Positions 1 through 7,572 are shown, counted from the stretch's first letter. The stretch: 10,205 nt of DNA from Candidatus Pelearchaeum sp. (GCA_015520425.1 WAQC01000105.1:1-10205); one strand, 5' to 3'. Numbers and translations are program-made. The notes: generated by a model not told the origin, from the letters alone.

Positions 1-636
1 AAATTTTGGCCTTGGAGAAGCGTTTGTCAACGTCATCCCAGTTGACCACGTTCCACCACTGCTCGACGTAGCTGGCGCGGTCGTTCTTGTACTGGAGGTA
101 GTAGGCCTGAGCCGAGGGGGCAATATGCCCAACCTCGTATGCTCCCATACGTCTAGGGTTAGTAGTAGTGGTAGGTGTGGTGGGTGCATGAAGTTTTGTT
201 TTTCTACTTGGTAGATTAGTAGGGTGTCTGATTCTTGGTCGTATGTTAGGATTGCCCATCCTACTGCTTCTACGTTTTTGGCTGCGTCGCTGAATTGTTT
301 TTTGAAGGCCTCAAATGAGCCGAAGTCTTTGTTTATTTGGTCTGCTATTGCGCCGCCTGGTTTTCCTCCTCCCTTGCCCTGTGGTGCCATGTTGGGCCAG
401 AAGACGCTATGTAGCTTATGTCCGCTTAGGTTGAAGCTGAGGTCTCGTAGTATTGCTCTGACGTTTTCTTGTGATTCTCCTTTTCGCTGCTTCTCTAGCC
501 TCTCTAGGGCTGCGTTGGCACCTACCACGTATGCGTTGTGGTGTTTTTGGTGATGTATTGTCATTATTTCTCTGGATATGTAGGGTTCTAGTGCTTCGTA
601 GGAGTATGGTAGCTGTGGGAGTTCGTATTTCTTCAT
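1..636 (-). CDS. sod: Fe/Mn superoxide dismutase, interrupted by a 32-nt intron; 3' end off the window
   Basis: Converts superoxide to hydrogen peroxide and oxygen in the cytoplasm. Exon 1 (636-139) encodes 166 residues beginning MKKYELPQLPYSYEALEPYI; exon 2 (106-1) encodes 35 more, including AYYLQYKNDRASY and WWNVVNWDDV. The Fe/Mn-SOD metal ligands are all present: His28 (IHHQKHH), His76 (LHSVFW), Asp162 and His166 (DVWEH). The N- and C-terminal domains are both recognisable, and only the last few residues should lie beyond the left edge. The frame is broken after His166 by 32 extra nucleotides that form a BHB splice motif (separate entry), so the gene is probably intact after RNA splicing rather than a pseudogene. 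Gln147 (VEKQN) lies where related crenarchaeal enzymes, as I recall them, often carry His, which may affect metal preference. ATG at 636 is chosen because an in-frame stop lies just upstream and a TATA box sits about 27 nt away, implying a leaderless mRNA. Metal choice cannot be read from the sequence. Confidence 0.93.
   Translation of the reverse strand, partial: MKKYELPQLPYSYEALEPYISREIMTIHHQKHHNAYVVGANAALERLEKQRKGESQENVRAILRDLSFNLSGHKLHSVFWPNMAPQGKGGGKPGGAIADQINKDFGSFEAFKKQFSDAAKNVEAVGWAILTYDQESDTLLIYQVEKQNFMHPPHLPLLLTLDVWEHTRLGILPPRLRPTTSSTRTTAPATSSSGGTWSTGMTLTNASPRPKF
107..138 (-). other. Predicted archaeal bulge-helix-bulge (BHB) intron within sod mRNA, 32 nt
   Basis: Read on the minus strand, the central helix GAGC (144-141) pairs with GCTC (112-109). 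It is flanked by two 3-nt bulges on opposite strands, ATA (140-138) and AGG (108-106). The inner helix CGAGG (137-133) pairs with CCTCG (117-113). It continues, past a TT bulge, into GGGC (130-127) paired with GCCC (121-118) and closed by loop ATATT. The outer exon helix is GG plus GTA (145-146, 148-150) with CC plus TAC (105-101), leaving T147 bulged. The tRNA-splicing endonuclease is known to cut after the second nucleotide of each bulge. Here those cuts fall at 139|138 and 107|106 and join CAT directly to GCC, giving the conserved DVWEH-AYYLQY. The intron is phase 0 and its length is not a multiple of three. Structure and frame restoration are two independent arguments. The alternative is a 32-bp insertion mutation. 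Confidence 0.87.
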
Positions 637-659
637 GTGTGCTGGGCTGCGTTGTTATC

Positions 660-667
660 CTTATAAA
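660..667 (-). promoter_or_regulatory. TATA box of the sod promoter
   Basis: Minus strand TTTATAAG, preceded by an A-rich BRE-like stretch (AAAATAACG). Its centre is about 27 nt from the sod ATG at 636, the usual archaeal TATA-to-start distance, so transcription should begin at or next to the start codon. The etfB-sod gap (637-693) is only 57 nt. No clear T-run terminator follows etfB, so some read-through from the upstream operon is possible. Confidence 0.7.
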
Positions 668-693
668 CGTTATTTTGCTTCCCAGAACTTTGC

Positions 694-1470
694 TTATGTT
701 TCTTTGATTATGCTGGCTAGTTTTTCGGCTATTTCTTCTTCTGTGCCTTCTATCTTTATCCTCTTTCTCTCGGTTGGAGCGAGCATTCTTAGGTCTATTA
801 CGTCGGTCTTTGAGCCTTGTCTTCCGACGTTCTGCATGTCTAGTGTTAGGTCTTTGGAGCCCCATATTGTTAGTTTGAATTCGCGGTCTGCCCATCTTTT
901 TCTCTTGAAGTCTGGGAAGCGTGGTGTGTTTGAGCCTAGTTCTACGGATATGAGGGCTGGTAGGGGTGTTTCTACCAGCTCGTAGCCGCCTTTCACCGTT
1001 CTCCTGACTAGTAGCTTTCCGTCGGTTGCTTCTATTGTTGATGCGTATGATACGTGTGGTATTCCGAGCCACTCGGCCATCTGCGGCGGTACTTGTGCCG
1101 TTCCAGAGTCGGCTGTGCTCTCTCCGCATAGTATGAGGTCGTATCCTATCTTCTTCGCCGCCTGGGCGAGGACGTATGAGGTTGAGTACGTGTCCGCAGC
1201 AGCGAAGGCTTTGTCTGAGAGGAGCACGGCGTCATCCGCCCCCATGGCTACGCAGAGCTTTAGGAAGGGCTCAAAAAACGGTGGGCCCATTGAGACCGCT
1301 ACAACTGTTCCCCCTACCTTCTCTTTTAGGCGGAGAGCAGCCTCAAGGGCGTTTTTATCAGCCTCGTTAAGCTCGTTGGTTGCTTTGCTCCTATCAAGCG
1401 TCTTCGTCTCTGGGTCGAAGCTTACTTCCTCAACTTTTGGGACTACCTTCACGCATACGATTATCTTCAT
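694..1470 (-). CDS. etfB: Electron transfer flavoprotein, beta subunit
   Basis: Small ETF subunit. With EtfA it forms a soluble flavin heterodimer that passes electrons between acyl-CoA dehydrogenases or similar enzymes and a further carrier. The 258-residue product starts MKIIVCVKVVP, the typical EtfB beginning. It carries NELNEADKNALEAALRLKE (32-50), a nucleotide-binding loop GESTADSGTAQVPPQMAEWL (116-135) and the family signature segment VRRTVKGGYELVETPLPAL (155-173). ATG at 1470 is preferred over GTG 1482 or ATG 1479: it matches the family start and has GAGGTGAT (1485-1478) 7 nt upstream, and the earlier codons overlap that site or the etfA stop. It lies 8 nt after etfA and is the last gene of the operon. 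The 3' half is markedly richer in A-ending codons than the 5' half. Whether this ETF is of the bifurcating type cannot be settled by eye. Confidence 0.95.
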   Translation of the reverse strand: MKIIVCVKVVPKVEEVSFDPETKTLDRSKATNELNEADKNALEAALRLKEKVGGTVVAVSMGPPFFEPFLKLCVAMGADDAVLLSDKAFAAADTYSTSYVLAQAAKKIGYDLILCGESTADSGTAQVPPQMAEWLGIPHVSYASTIEATDGKLLVRRTVKGGYELVETPLPALISVELGSNTPRFPDFKRKRWADREFKLTIWGSKDLTLDMQNVGRQGSKTDVIDLRMLAPTERKRIKIEGTEEEIAEKLASIIKET

Positions 1471-1478
1471 TACCCTCA

Positions 1479-2444
1479 TCACCTCGCTAGGGCTTGTGTT
1501 AGTCTTGGTATGATTTTGAAGAGGTCTCCGACCACGTAGTAGTCTGCGAATTCAAATATTGGTGCGTTGGGGTCTGTGTTTATTGCTATGACTGTCTTGA
1601 CGTCTCTTATTCCTGATACGAAGTGGGCTGCTCCGCTTGCTCCTGCTATGATGGCTAGTTTGGACCTTAGGCTGTAGCCTGTTGAGCCTATCTGTACGTC
1701 GCGTGGGGCTGCTCCCATATCAGCTAGGGGGCGTGTTACGGCGAGCTCGGCGCCTATTTTTTCTGCTAGTTGTTTTAGTGGTGTGAGGTCTCCGCCTGTT
1801 CCCATTCCAGCCACCACCACGCGCTCTGCGCGGGTTATGTCTATGGTTGGTGATACGCTGCGCTCAACTAGCCTTAGCCCCACGTCCTGCTCGTTTAGCT
1901 CTGGGCTGAACTTGATTATCTCGGCGTTTCCTCCTGCTGGCTGGGGCTTCTCCAAGACGCCTGGCCTCACAGTAGCCATCTGGAGAACGTTGGGCCTGCA
2001 TCTGCAGACGGCAACTATACTTCCGCCGAAGCCTGGGACGTGGCCTATGAGCATCCCCGTCTCCCGCTCTATCTCAAGACCAACAACATGCGCTATCAGT
2101 CCAGCTCCAGTCTTCACAGCTAGGCGCGCAGCTATGTCAGCTCCGTTATACGTGGCCCCGAAGAGCATTATCTCAGGCTTATGCCTCTCCACTAGTTGGT
2201 GGAGCGCCTTCGCATACGCTGATGGGCTGTACTGGCGTAGTAGCTCGTGCTCAACATAGTATATCTTATCCACTGGGTATTTTGCGGTCTCTTCAACTAT
2301 GTTGGAGAGCTGCCATCCAGCTATAACTGCGCTGCTCTCAACGCCTTTCTCCCTCGCCAGCTCGCTGGCCTTGCCCAAGACCTCCAGCGAGACATCCTCT
2401 ATAGCGCCGTCCTGCACCTCCACGAAGGTCCAGATACCGCGCAT
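1479..2444 (-). CDS. etfA: Electron transfer flavoprotein, alpha subunit
   Basis: Large ETF subunit of 321 residues, a normal length; it binds the FAD shared with EtfB. The N-terminal half (1-190) is the alpha/beta domain. The C-terminal FAD domain shows the family motifs in order: TRPLADMGAAP (237-247), QIGSTGYSLRSKL (251-263), GASGAAHFVSG (268-278, equivalent to the usual GISGAIQH segment) and DPNAPIFEFADYYVVGDLFK (291-310). The start ATG lies 3 nt beyond the hdrD stop, with GGGAGGT (2456-2450) about 5 nt upstream and overlapping the hdrD stop codon, which suggests translational coupling. Its position after an HdrD-like protein suggests that ETF exchanges electrons with that protein or with the HdrA-MvhD protein rather than with a membrane ETF:quinone oxidoreductase, none of which is encoded here. 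That partnership is inference. Confidence 0.95.
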   Translation of the reverse strand: MRGIWTFVEVQDGAIEDVSLEVLGKASELAREKGVESSAVIAGWQLSNIVEETAKYPVDKIYYVEHELLRQYSPSAYAKALHQLVERHKPEIMLFGATYNGADIAARLAVKTGAGLIAHVVGLEIERETGMLIGHVPGFGGSIVAVCRCRPNVLQMATVRPGVLEKPQPAGGNAEIIKFSPELNEQDVGLRLVERSVSPTIDITRAERVVVAGMGTGGDLTPLKQLAEKIGAELAVTRPLADMGAAPRDVQIGSTGYSLRSKLAIIAGASGAAHFVSGIRDVKTVIAINTDPNAPIFEFADYYVVGDLFKIIPRLTQALAR

Positions 2445-2447
2445 GGC

Positions 2448-3596
2448 TTACCTCCCCTCCGCCATGGAGTTGAGTATCTCAGCAACGTCCATCACCTTGA
2501 GCTGCATCCTCTGGAGCTTAACGCTGTCTTCAAAGTTTATGATGCAGTAGGGGCAGGATGTGGCCAGTATCTCCGCTCCTGTCTCTGCTGCTTGCTTTAC
2601 CCTCATGTTGGAGGGCCTCTCCTCGGGTTTTGTCTCCATCATTATCCTCCCGCCTCCCCCGCCGCAGCAGAGGGCAAGGTCTCGCGCGAGCTGCATCTCC
2701 TCAAGCCTCGCGCCCCGCATAGATTCCAGCAACCTACGCGGCTCTTCGTATACCCTGGCATACCTGCCTAGGTAGCATGGGTCGTGGTAGGTTATGCTCA
2801 TGTTAGCATCACCATTTATGCGCAGGCGGTTGTTATCCACTAGCTGGGCCAGGTATTCGGTGTAGTGCATTACTGTGAAGTCTGCTCCGTATTTGGGGTA
2901 GGTGAAGCGCATCATGCGGTAGCAGTGTGGTGATATTGTTATGACTGTGCTTGCTCCCTTCTCCTTGAATGCGTTTATGTTTTCCTGTATCAGCTCTTCT
3001 AGGAAGTCCATCTCACCAGCGTTGAATACAGCGTCGCCGCAGCATCTCTCGCGCTCTCCCAGCACAGCGAACTCCACCCCAGCTTTAGAGAGGAGACTAG
3101 CCAAAGCCCGCGCTGCTCTCTGGAGCCTTACGTCGTATGATGATATGCACCCAACATAGAGTAGGATGTCTGCCTTTTGCCTCAATGTTGGCGCGTCTAT
3201 TCCCAGTAGCCACTTGCCCCTATCCTTGGCTGGGTAGCCCCATGGGTTCCCCTCCTCATACACGCTCCACAATGCCTGGACGAGCCTCTGGGGGGCTTGG
3301 TTCTGCTGGTAGAGCCGCCTCCTTAGCCAGTGCATCACGTCTGTTATCCTCACGCCACGCGGGCAGACAGCCTCGCAGGCTGCGCACATCATGCATAGGT
3401 AGGGGTCTGCATCCGCTGGCAGGCCTAGCTGCATCCTGCGCAGTGCCTGGCGTGGGTTTAGCCTTGAGCCGTTGAATATGTTGAGCGGGCAGCTTGCCGT
3501 GCATGCGCCGCACTGGAAGCAGAGGGATATGGCCTCCGCAACCGCGGGGTCGTCAACCGCGTCCCATACCAGCCTAGCTTGCTGCACACCAGTCAT
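2448..3596 (-). CDS. hdrD: HdrD-like iron-sulfur oxidoreductase (HdrC+HdrB fusion with CCG domains)
   Basis: 382 residues. The N-terminal HdrC-like ferredoxin domain has two [4Fe-4S] motifs, C26-C29-C32-C36 (CFQCGACTASCP) and C68-C71-C74-C78 (CMMCAACEAVCP). Two cysteine-rich CCG domains of the HdrB/HdrD/GlpC family follow. The second is complete: C274, C310-C311 followed by a five-glycine run, then C348-P-Y-C351. This domain type holds the noncubane [4Fe-4S] cluster in HdrB. The first has C150 and C185-C186-G but ends S222-P-H-C225, lacking one cysteine. The ATG overlaps the hdrA stop by 4 nt (ATGA), so translation is probably coupled. In methanogens HdrD reduces heterodisulfide. Here, between HdrA-MvhD and ETF, it more likely relays electrons or reduces another disulfide or quinone-like acceptor. 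The substrate is unknown; GlpC/LutA-type oxidoreductases are related alternatives. Confidence 0.88.
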   Translation of the reverse strand: MTGVQQARLVWDAVDDPAVAEAISLCFQCGACTASCPLNIFNGSRLNPRQALRRMQLGLPADADPYLCMMCAACEAVCPRGVRITDVMHWLRRRLYQQNQAPQRLVQALWSVYEEGNPWGYPAKDRGKWLLGIDAPTLRQKADILLYVGCISSYDVRLQRAARALASLLSKAGVEFAVLGERERCCGDAVFNAGEMDFLEELIQENINAFKEKGASTVITISPHCYRMMRFTYPKYGADFTVMHYTEYLAQLVDNNRLRINGDANMSITYHDPCYLGRYARVYEEPRRLLESMRGARLEEMQLARDLALCCGGGGGRIMMETKPEERPSNMRVKQAAETGAEILATSCPYCIINFEDSVKLQRMQLKVMDVAEILNSMAEGR

Positions 3597-6500
3597 GCAG
3601 CCCTCACCCCCTTCAGCTTACTAGCCTCAGCACGTATCTCCTCAACAGAGAGCTTCTCCACGAGCTCGTGGGCTTCGCGCATCTTCTCGGCGAACCTCTT
3701 ACCCTCCGCTGCGCTTATCCAGTGTAGCTGGAGACGCTGCGGGTTAACGCCCTTAGCTTCAAGCAGCCTAGCCCAACGCTCAAACCTCTTCCGCGTGTTC
3801 AGGTTGGCATAGTTATAGTGGCAGTCCTGGGGCCAGCATCCAGTTACCAGCACAGCCCCAGCGCCGCGCTCAAAGGCGCGCATAATCATCTTCTGCGAGA
3901 CGCGGGCTGAGCACATGGTTCGGATAACCCTGCTTGACGGTGGGTACTGTATCTTGAGTATTCCAGCAAGGTCTGCCCCTGCGTAGCTGCACCAGTTGCA
4001 GGCGAAGACGAGCACCTTCTTCTCTGGGTTCTCCGCTAAGGCCGCGTCTATCTGGGCCATTATCTGCTCGTCTGTGAAGCCTGGTATGGTGATTGCTCCC
4101 TCAACGTTACACTCAGCGACGCACGCGCCGCAGCCCTGGCAAAGCCCTGGAACAACCTCAATCCACTTCCTCAGCTCCCCCCTTATAGCGCCAAATGGGC
4201 AGACGCTGGCGCAGCGCATGCATTTCGTACATTTGTTCGGGTCTATGACTGGGATGAATGGCTCCTTCTCCAAGTATGGGCTTGAGAGTATCGCCGCCGC
4301 CTTCGCGGCTGCTGCGAGGGCTTGTGAGACGCTCTCGCGCACGTCCTTCGGCCCCTGCGCAACCCCTGCTAGGAAGACGCCCTGCGTTATCGCCTCCACA
4401 GGACCTAGCTTTGGATGTAGCTCTAGGAAGAAGCCCTCAGAGTCTTTGGAGACCCTTAGCTGCTGAGCCGCTGAGAGCTCTTCAATGGGGTCTATCGCCG
4501 TAGCTAGGACGGCAACATCTGTTGGGACGTTTATTGAAGCGCCAGCTAGTATGTCATGGACCGACACGCCGCCGTTGCCTATGCTTATCTGCTCCTCCAT
4601 CGGCTTCTCAGGGTCTACCCTGATGAACCTAACCCCCTGATGTGCCGCCTGCCTGTATAGCTCCTCCGCATACCTGCTGTATGTTCTAACGTCCTTGACT
4701 ACGACAGCCACTTTCCTACCTTCACTCCTAAGCTTTAGGGCATGGTATATCATCGTCTGGCAGCAGTATCTTGAGCAGCCCCGCTTCTGGTTTCGCGAGC
4801 CTATACAGCCTATGAAGGTGATGTTCTCTGCTCCGTCAAGCTCTCCTGCGGTCTCGTATTCTATGAGCGTCATCACGCGCGGCTTTCCATTCTCGTAGCG
4901 TATCTCAGGCCTATGCGGCTTCCCTCCCGTCGCTATTATCACAGCTCCCACATCAATCTCCGTCCCGTCGGTAAGGGTTGCGCGGTAGTTGCCCACAAAG
5001 CCTGAAATCTCCCTTACCTCGGTCCCTAGATGGATTATAGCCCCAGCCCTCTTTAGCTCCTCTATCTTCTCAGCCAAGAATTTCTTGGCATCAACTCCTG
5101 TTGGCGCTATCTCTCCTAGGAATCTGAGCATTCCGCCCAGCTCATTCTCCTTCTCAACCAAGTGGGTCTCAAAGCCCAGCCGCGCTAGAGCTGTTGCCGC
5201 CGTTATTCCAGCAACCCCGCCGCCTATCACGAGAGCGCGCTGAACTACTGGGGTGTGAAGCTTCTTCACGGGTGTTAGGCGTATCGCCTTCTGGACAGCC
5301 ATAGCGGTGAGGTCTATAGCCTTGGCAGTAGCCTCGGATGGCTGCTCCTTATGAACCCACGAGTTGAGGTTTCTTATGTTAGCCATCTCCAGCAAGTATG
5401 GGTTTAGCCCAGCCCTAGCGCATGCTCTCATGAAGACAGGGCCATGCGTCTTAGGTGAGCATGAGGCTACGACAACCCTGTTGAGGCGCTTCTCCCTTAT
5501 CATCTCCTCAATATGCCGCGTCCCCGCGCCTGAGCATGAGAAGCGCTGGTCCTCGGCATGGACAACGTAGGGCATCTCACGCGCCTTCGCCACGACCTCC
5601 TTGACATCAACAACGCCAGCTATGTTTGAGCCGCAGTGGCATACGAAGACGCCCACCCTAGGCTCCCCAGAGGCGTCTATCTTCTCCTCTACCTCCTCAA
5701 TCGGTGGGTTGAGCGCTGTTAGGTGCGTAAGCGCATAGGCAGCGGCCGCAGAGGCCTCGGTAACGCTGTCTGGGATATCCTTAGGCCCAGAAGCGCCGCC
5801 ACAGGCGTATATTCCAGGCCTGGTGGTTGCGATGAAGTCGCCGCCTATCTCCCTGACCTTGATGAAGCCGTCCTCAGCCAGCTCTATCCCAAGCGTGGAT
5901 GCAAGCTTTTTCAACGGCTCTGGGGGTATGAGAGCGGTAGCCAAGACAACCATGTCAAAGACCTCGCGCCTAAGCTCCCCGCTCACGGTGTCGTCGTAAA
6001 CCACCTCAATACCAGAGCCATTAGGCATAATCCTGCCAGGCCTGCTGCGGACAAAACGCACACCACTACGCCTAGCACGCTCATACATCTCGTCAAACCC
6101 CTTGCCATAAGCCCTGATATCCATGTAGAAGATGGTAACGTCCTTGATTCCGTGGTCAACTAGCTGGAGCGCCTGCTTAATGCTATACATACAGCACACG
6201 CGGCTACAGAAGTTGTAGAACCTCCTGTCGCGCGAGCCTACGCAGAGTATGAAGGCTATCCTATGCGGGTGGCTGTGGTCGCTGGGTTTTATGACCTCCC
6301 CGCGCGAGGGGCCGCTGGACTGGAGGAGGCGCTCCAGCTCCATAGCGGTCAGGATATCTGGATGTCTTCCGTAGCTGTATTCTGGTATGAGCGAAGCGTC
6401 AAACAGCTCTATCCCAGTCGCGACGATTATAGCTCCAACGTTAAGCTCATGCACCTGCGGCTTCATGTTAAAATCTATACACTTAGGCCCACAGGCTTCT

Positions 6501-6994
6501 ACGCACCTGTTGCATGGTAGGAAGTTGGGCGGCTCGTTTAGGCAGTTATTTATGTCAACCACGTATGTCCCTGGCTCTGCCTGGTCAAATGGTAGGTAGA
6601 TTGCCTTGCGCGCTCCCATGCCGACGTCAAACTCGTTCTTGAGAATGATTGGGCAGGCTGGGACGCAGTCGCCGCAGCGCGTGCATTCATCGGTAACGAA
6701 GCGGGGCTTCTGCAGCACCTTAACCCTGAAGTTTCCCGCCTCTCCAGAGACCTCTACGACCTCCCCCAGCGTTATGACTGTGATATTCTTGTTCTGCATC
6801 ACCTCGCTCAGCTTGGGTGCTTCTATGCAGATTGAGCAGTCCATCGTTGGGAAGTTCTTATCCAGCGCCGCCATTTTGCCGCCTATTACTGGGCTGCTCT
6901 CAACGAGGTAGACGTGTGCTCCTGCTTTCGCCAGGTCTAGCGCTGCTTGGACGCCTGCTATTCCCCCACCTATAACCAGTACCGCGTCGCTCAT
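3593..6994 (-). CDS. hdrA: Double-module HdrA flavoprotein fused to MvhD
   Basis: 1133 residues, far longer than a single HdrA (about 650). Module 1 (about 1-430) has an FAD motif GGGIAG (9-14), ferredoxin-like cysteines C104/C107/C110/C114 and C161/C164/C168/C172, and a CVGSRD...FCSRVCC cluster motif (251-268). Module 2 (about 446-900) begins with the classical HdrA start VGVFVCHCGSNIAGVVDV and has FAD motif GGGVAG (591-596) and GCIGSRNQKRGCSRYCC (729-745). Two [4Fe-4S] motifs follow, C922/C925/C928/C932 and C952/C955/C958/C962. The C-terminus (about 993-1090) is an MvhD domain: ACNWCSYAGADLAG, C1028 and TGCWPQDCHYNYAN, a likely [2Fe-2S] site linking Hdr to an electron donor. HdrA flavins perform electron bifurcation in methanogens. 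The start ATG overlaps the korC stop (ATGA), with GGTGAGG 4 nt upstream. Cytoplasmic; no membrane segments seen. Confidence 0.94.
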   Translation of the reverse strand: MSDAVLVIGGGIAGVQAALDLAKAGAHVYLVESSPVIGGKMAALDKNFPTMDCSICIEAPKLSEVMQNKNITVITLGEVVEVSGEAGNFRVKVLQKPRFVTDECTRCGDCVPACPIILKNEFDVGMGARKAIYLPFDQAEPGTYVVDINNCLNEPPNFLPCNRCVEACGPKCIDFNMKPQVHELNVGAIIVATGIELFDASLIPEYSYGRHPDILTAMELERLLQSSGPSRGEVIKPSDHSHPHRIAFILCVGSRDRRFYNFCSRVCCMYSIKQALQLVDHGIKDVTIFYMDIRAYGKGFDEMYERARRSGVRFVRSRPGRIMPNGSGIEVVYDDTVSGELRREVFDMVVLATALIPPEPLKKLASTLGIELAEDGFIKVREIGGDFIATTRPGIYACGGASGPKDIPDSVTEASAAAAYALTHLTALNPPIEEVEEKIDASGEPRVGVFVCHCGSNIAGVVDVKEVVAKAREMPYVVHAEDQRFSCSGAGTRHIEEMIREKRLNRVVVASCSPKTHGPVFMRACARAGLNPYLLEMANIRNLNSWVHKEQPSEATAKAIDLTAMAVQKAIRLTPVKKLHTPVVQRALVIGGGVAGITAATALARLGFETHLVEKENELGGMLRFLGEIAPTGVDAKKFLAEKIEELKRAGAIIHLGTEVREISGFVGNYRATLTDGTEIDVGAVIIATGGKPHRPEIRYENGKPRVMTLIEYETAGELDGAENITFIGCIGSRNQKRGCSRYCCQTMIYHALKLRSEGRKVAVVVKDVRTYSRYAEELYRQAAHQGVRFIRVDPEKPMEEQISIGNGGVSVHDILAGASINVPTDVAVLATAIDPIEELSAAQQLRVSKDSEGFFLELHPKLGPVEAITQGVFLAGVAQGPKDVRESVSQALAAAAKAAAILSSPYLEKEPFIPVIDPNKCTKCMRCASVCPFGAIRGELRKWIEVVPGLCQGCGACVAECNVEGAITIPGFTDEQIMAQIDAALAENPEKKVLVFACNWCSYAGADLAGILKIQYPPSSRVIRTMCSARVSQKMIMRAFERGAGAVLVTGCWPQDCHYNYANLNTRKRFERWARLLEAKGVNPQRLQLHWISAAEGKRFAEKMREAHELVEKLSVEEIRAEASKLKGVRAA

Positions 6995-7572
6995 ATTGCC
7001 TCACCCTCTCCTATCAGCTCTTCCGAGACCTCGCCTCCCCTTAGGAGGCGGGAGGCCACCTCAAACCCTGCGTCAAACGCCCTGCGGTTTAGCTCGGCCG
7101 CTTTTGGGAACCTGTCAGCCAAAGCACGCTTTACCGCATCTGGGGAGACGACGCCCAAGAACCCAACCAGAGCACCCAACATGACGACATTGAGGAGAAT
7201 CCTCTTCCCAAGCCTATCCGCTATGAGCAGGGCAGGCACTTCAAAGACCCTCAAACCACCAGCCCCAGCGGCGTTGACCATAGTCTTCTCGGTGATTATG
7301 AAGCCCTGGGGCTTGACTAGCTTGAGATTTGTGTCAAGCCCTTCCTGATACATTGTGAGGAGGGCGTCCAGCTTCGTTACGAGTGGATAATCTATGGGCT
7401 CGTCGGCTATGACGACGTCAGCCCTAGACCAGCCTCCCGTGATGTATGGGCTATACCCCTCTGTTACTACCGCTTCCTTACCATCGTAGATTACGGCTGC
7501 TCTCCCTAGGATGTGGCCTGCGGTTATCGCTCCCTGGCCGCCTAGGCCTGTGATTCTAACCTCCCACCTCAC
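6991..7572 (-). CDS. korC: 2-oxoacid:ferredoxin oxidoreductase, gamma subunit
   Basis: 193-residue gamma subunit (also called KorG) of the oxidoreductase that decarboxylates a 2-oxoacid to its acyl-CoA and reduces ferredoxin. The start RWEVRITGLGGQGAITAGHI carries the glycine-rich GLGGQG motif (9-14). The segments EGYSPYITGGWSRADVVIAD (38-57) and LNVVMLGALVGFLGVVSPDA (127-146) are typical of gamma subunits. The start is GTG at 7572, overlapping the korB stop as GTGA. GGAGGTGA (7586-7579) lies 6 nt upstream and the family begins at this point. In many archaea gamma is separate or fused to alpha; here it is separate. The C-terminal tail after about residue 170 is acidic and not distinctive. Confidence 0.94.
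   Translation of the reverse strand: MRWEVRITGLGGQGAITAGHILGRAAVIYDGKEAVVTEGYSPYITGGWSRADVVIADEPIDYPLVTKLDALLTMYQEGLDTNLKLVKPQGFIITEKTMVNAAGAGGLRVFEVPALLIADRLGKRILLNVVMLGALVGFLGVVSPDAVKRALADRFPKAAELNRRAFDAGFEVASRLLRGGEVSEELIGEGEAI

Noticed and set aside
107..138. sod as a pseudogene, or a sequencing error causing a frameshift
   Set aside because: The disruption is 32 extra bases, not one or two. Both flanks encode fully conserved SOD, and the extra bases form an exact BHB motif whose canonical cuts repair the protein.
224..553. Plus-strand frames across the window (for example 224-553, 1783-2259, 3996-4466, 8004-8480)
   Set aside because: Each lies opposite a well-supported minus-strand gene and shows no recognisable domains or promoter.
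416..1129. 237-residue minus-strand frame rich in Arg and Asn
   Set aside because: It is an out-of-frame reading of etfB and sod exon 1, with no recognisable motifs and a composition typical of a shadow frame.
1471..1482. GTG 1482 or ATG 1479 as the etfB start
   Set aside because: They overlap the Shine-Dalgarno site serving ATG 1470, and MKIIVCVKVVP is the usual EtfB beginning.
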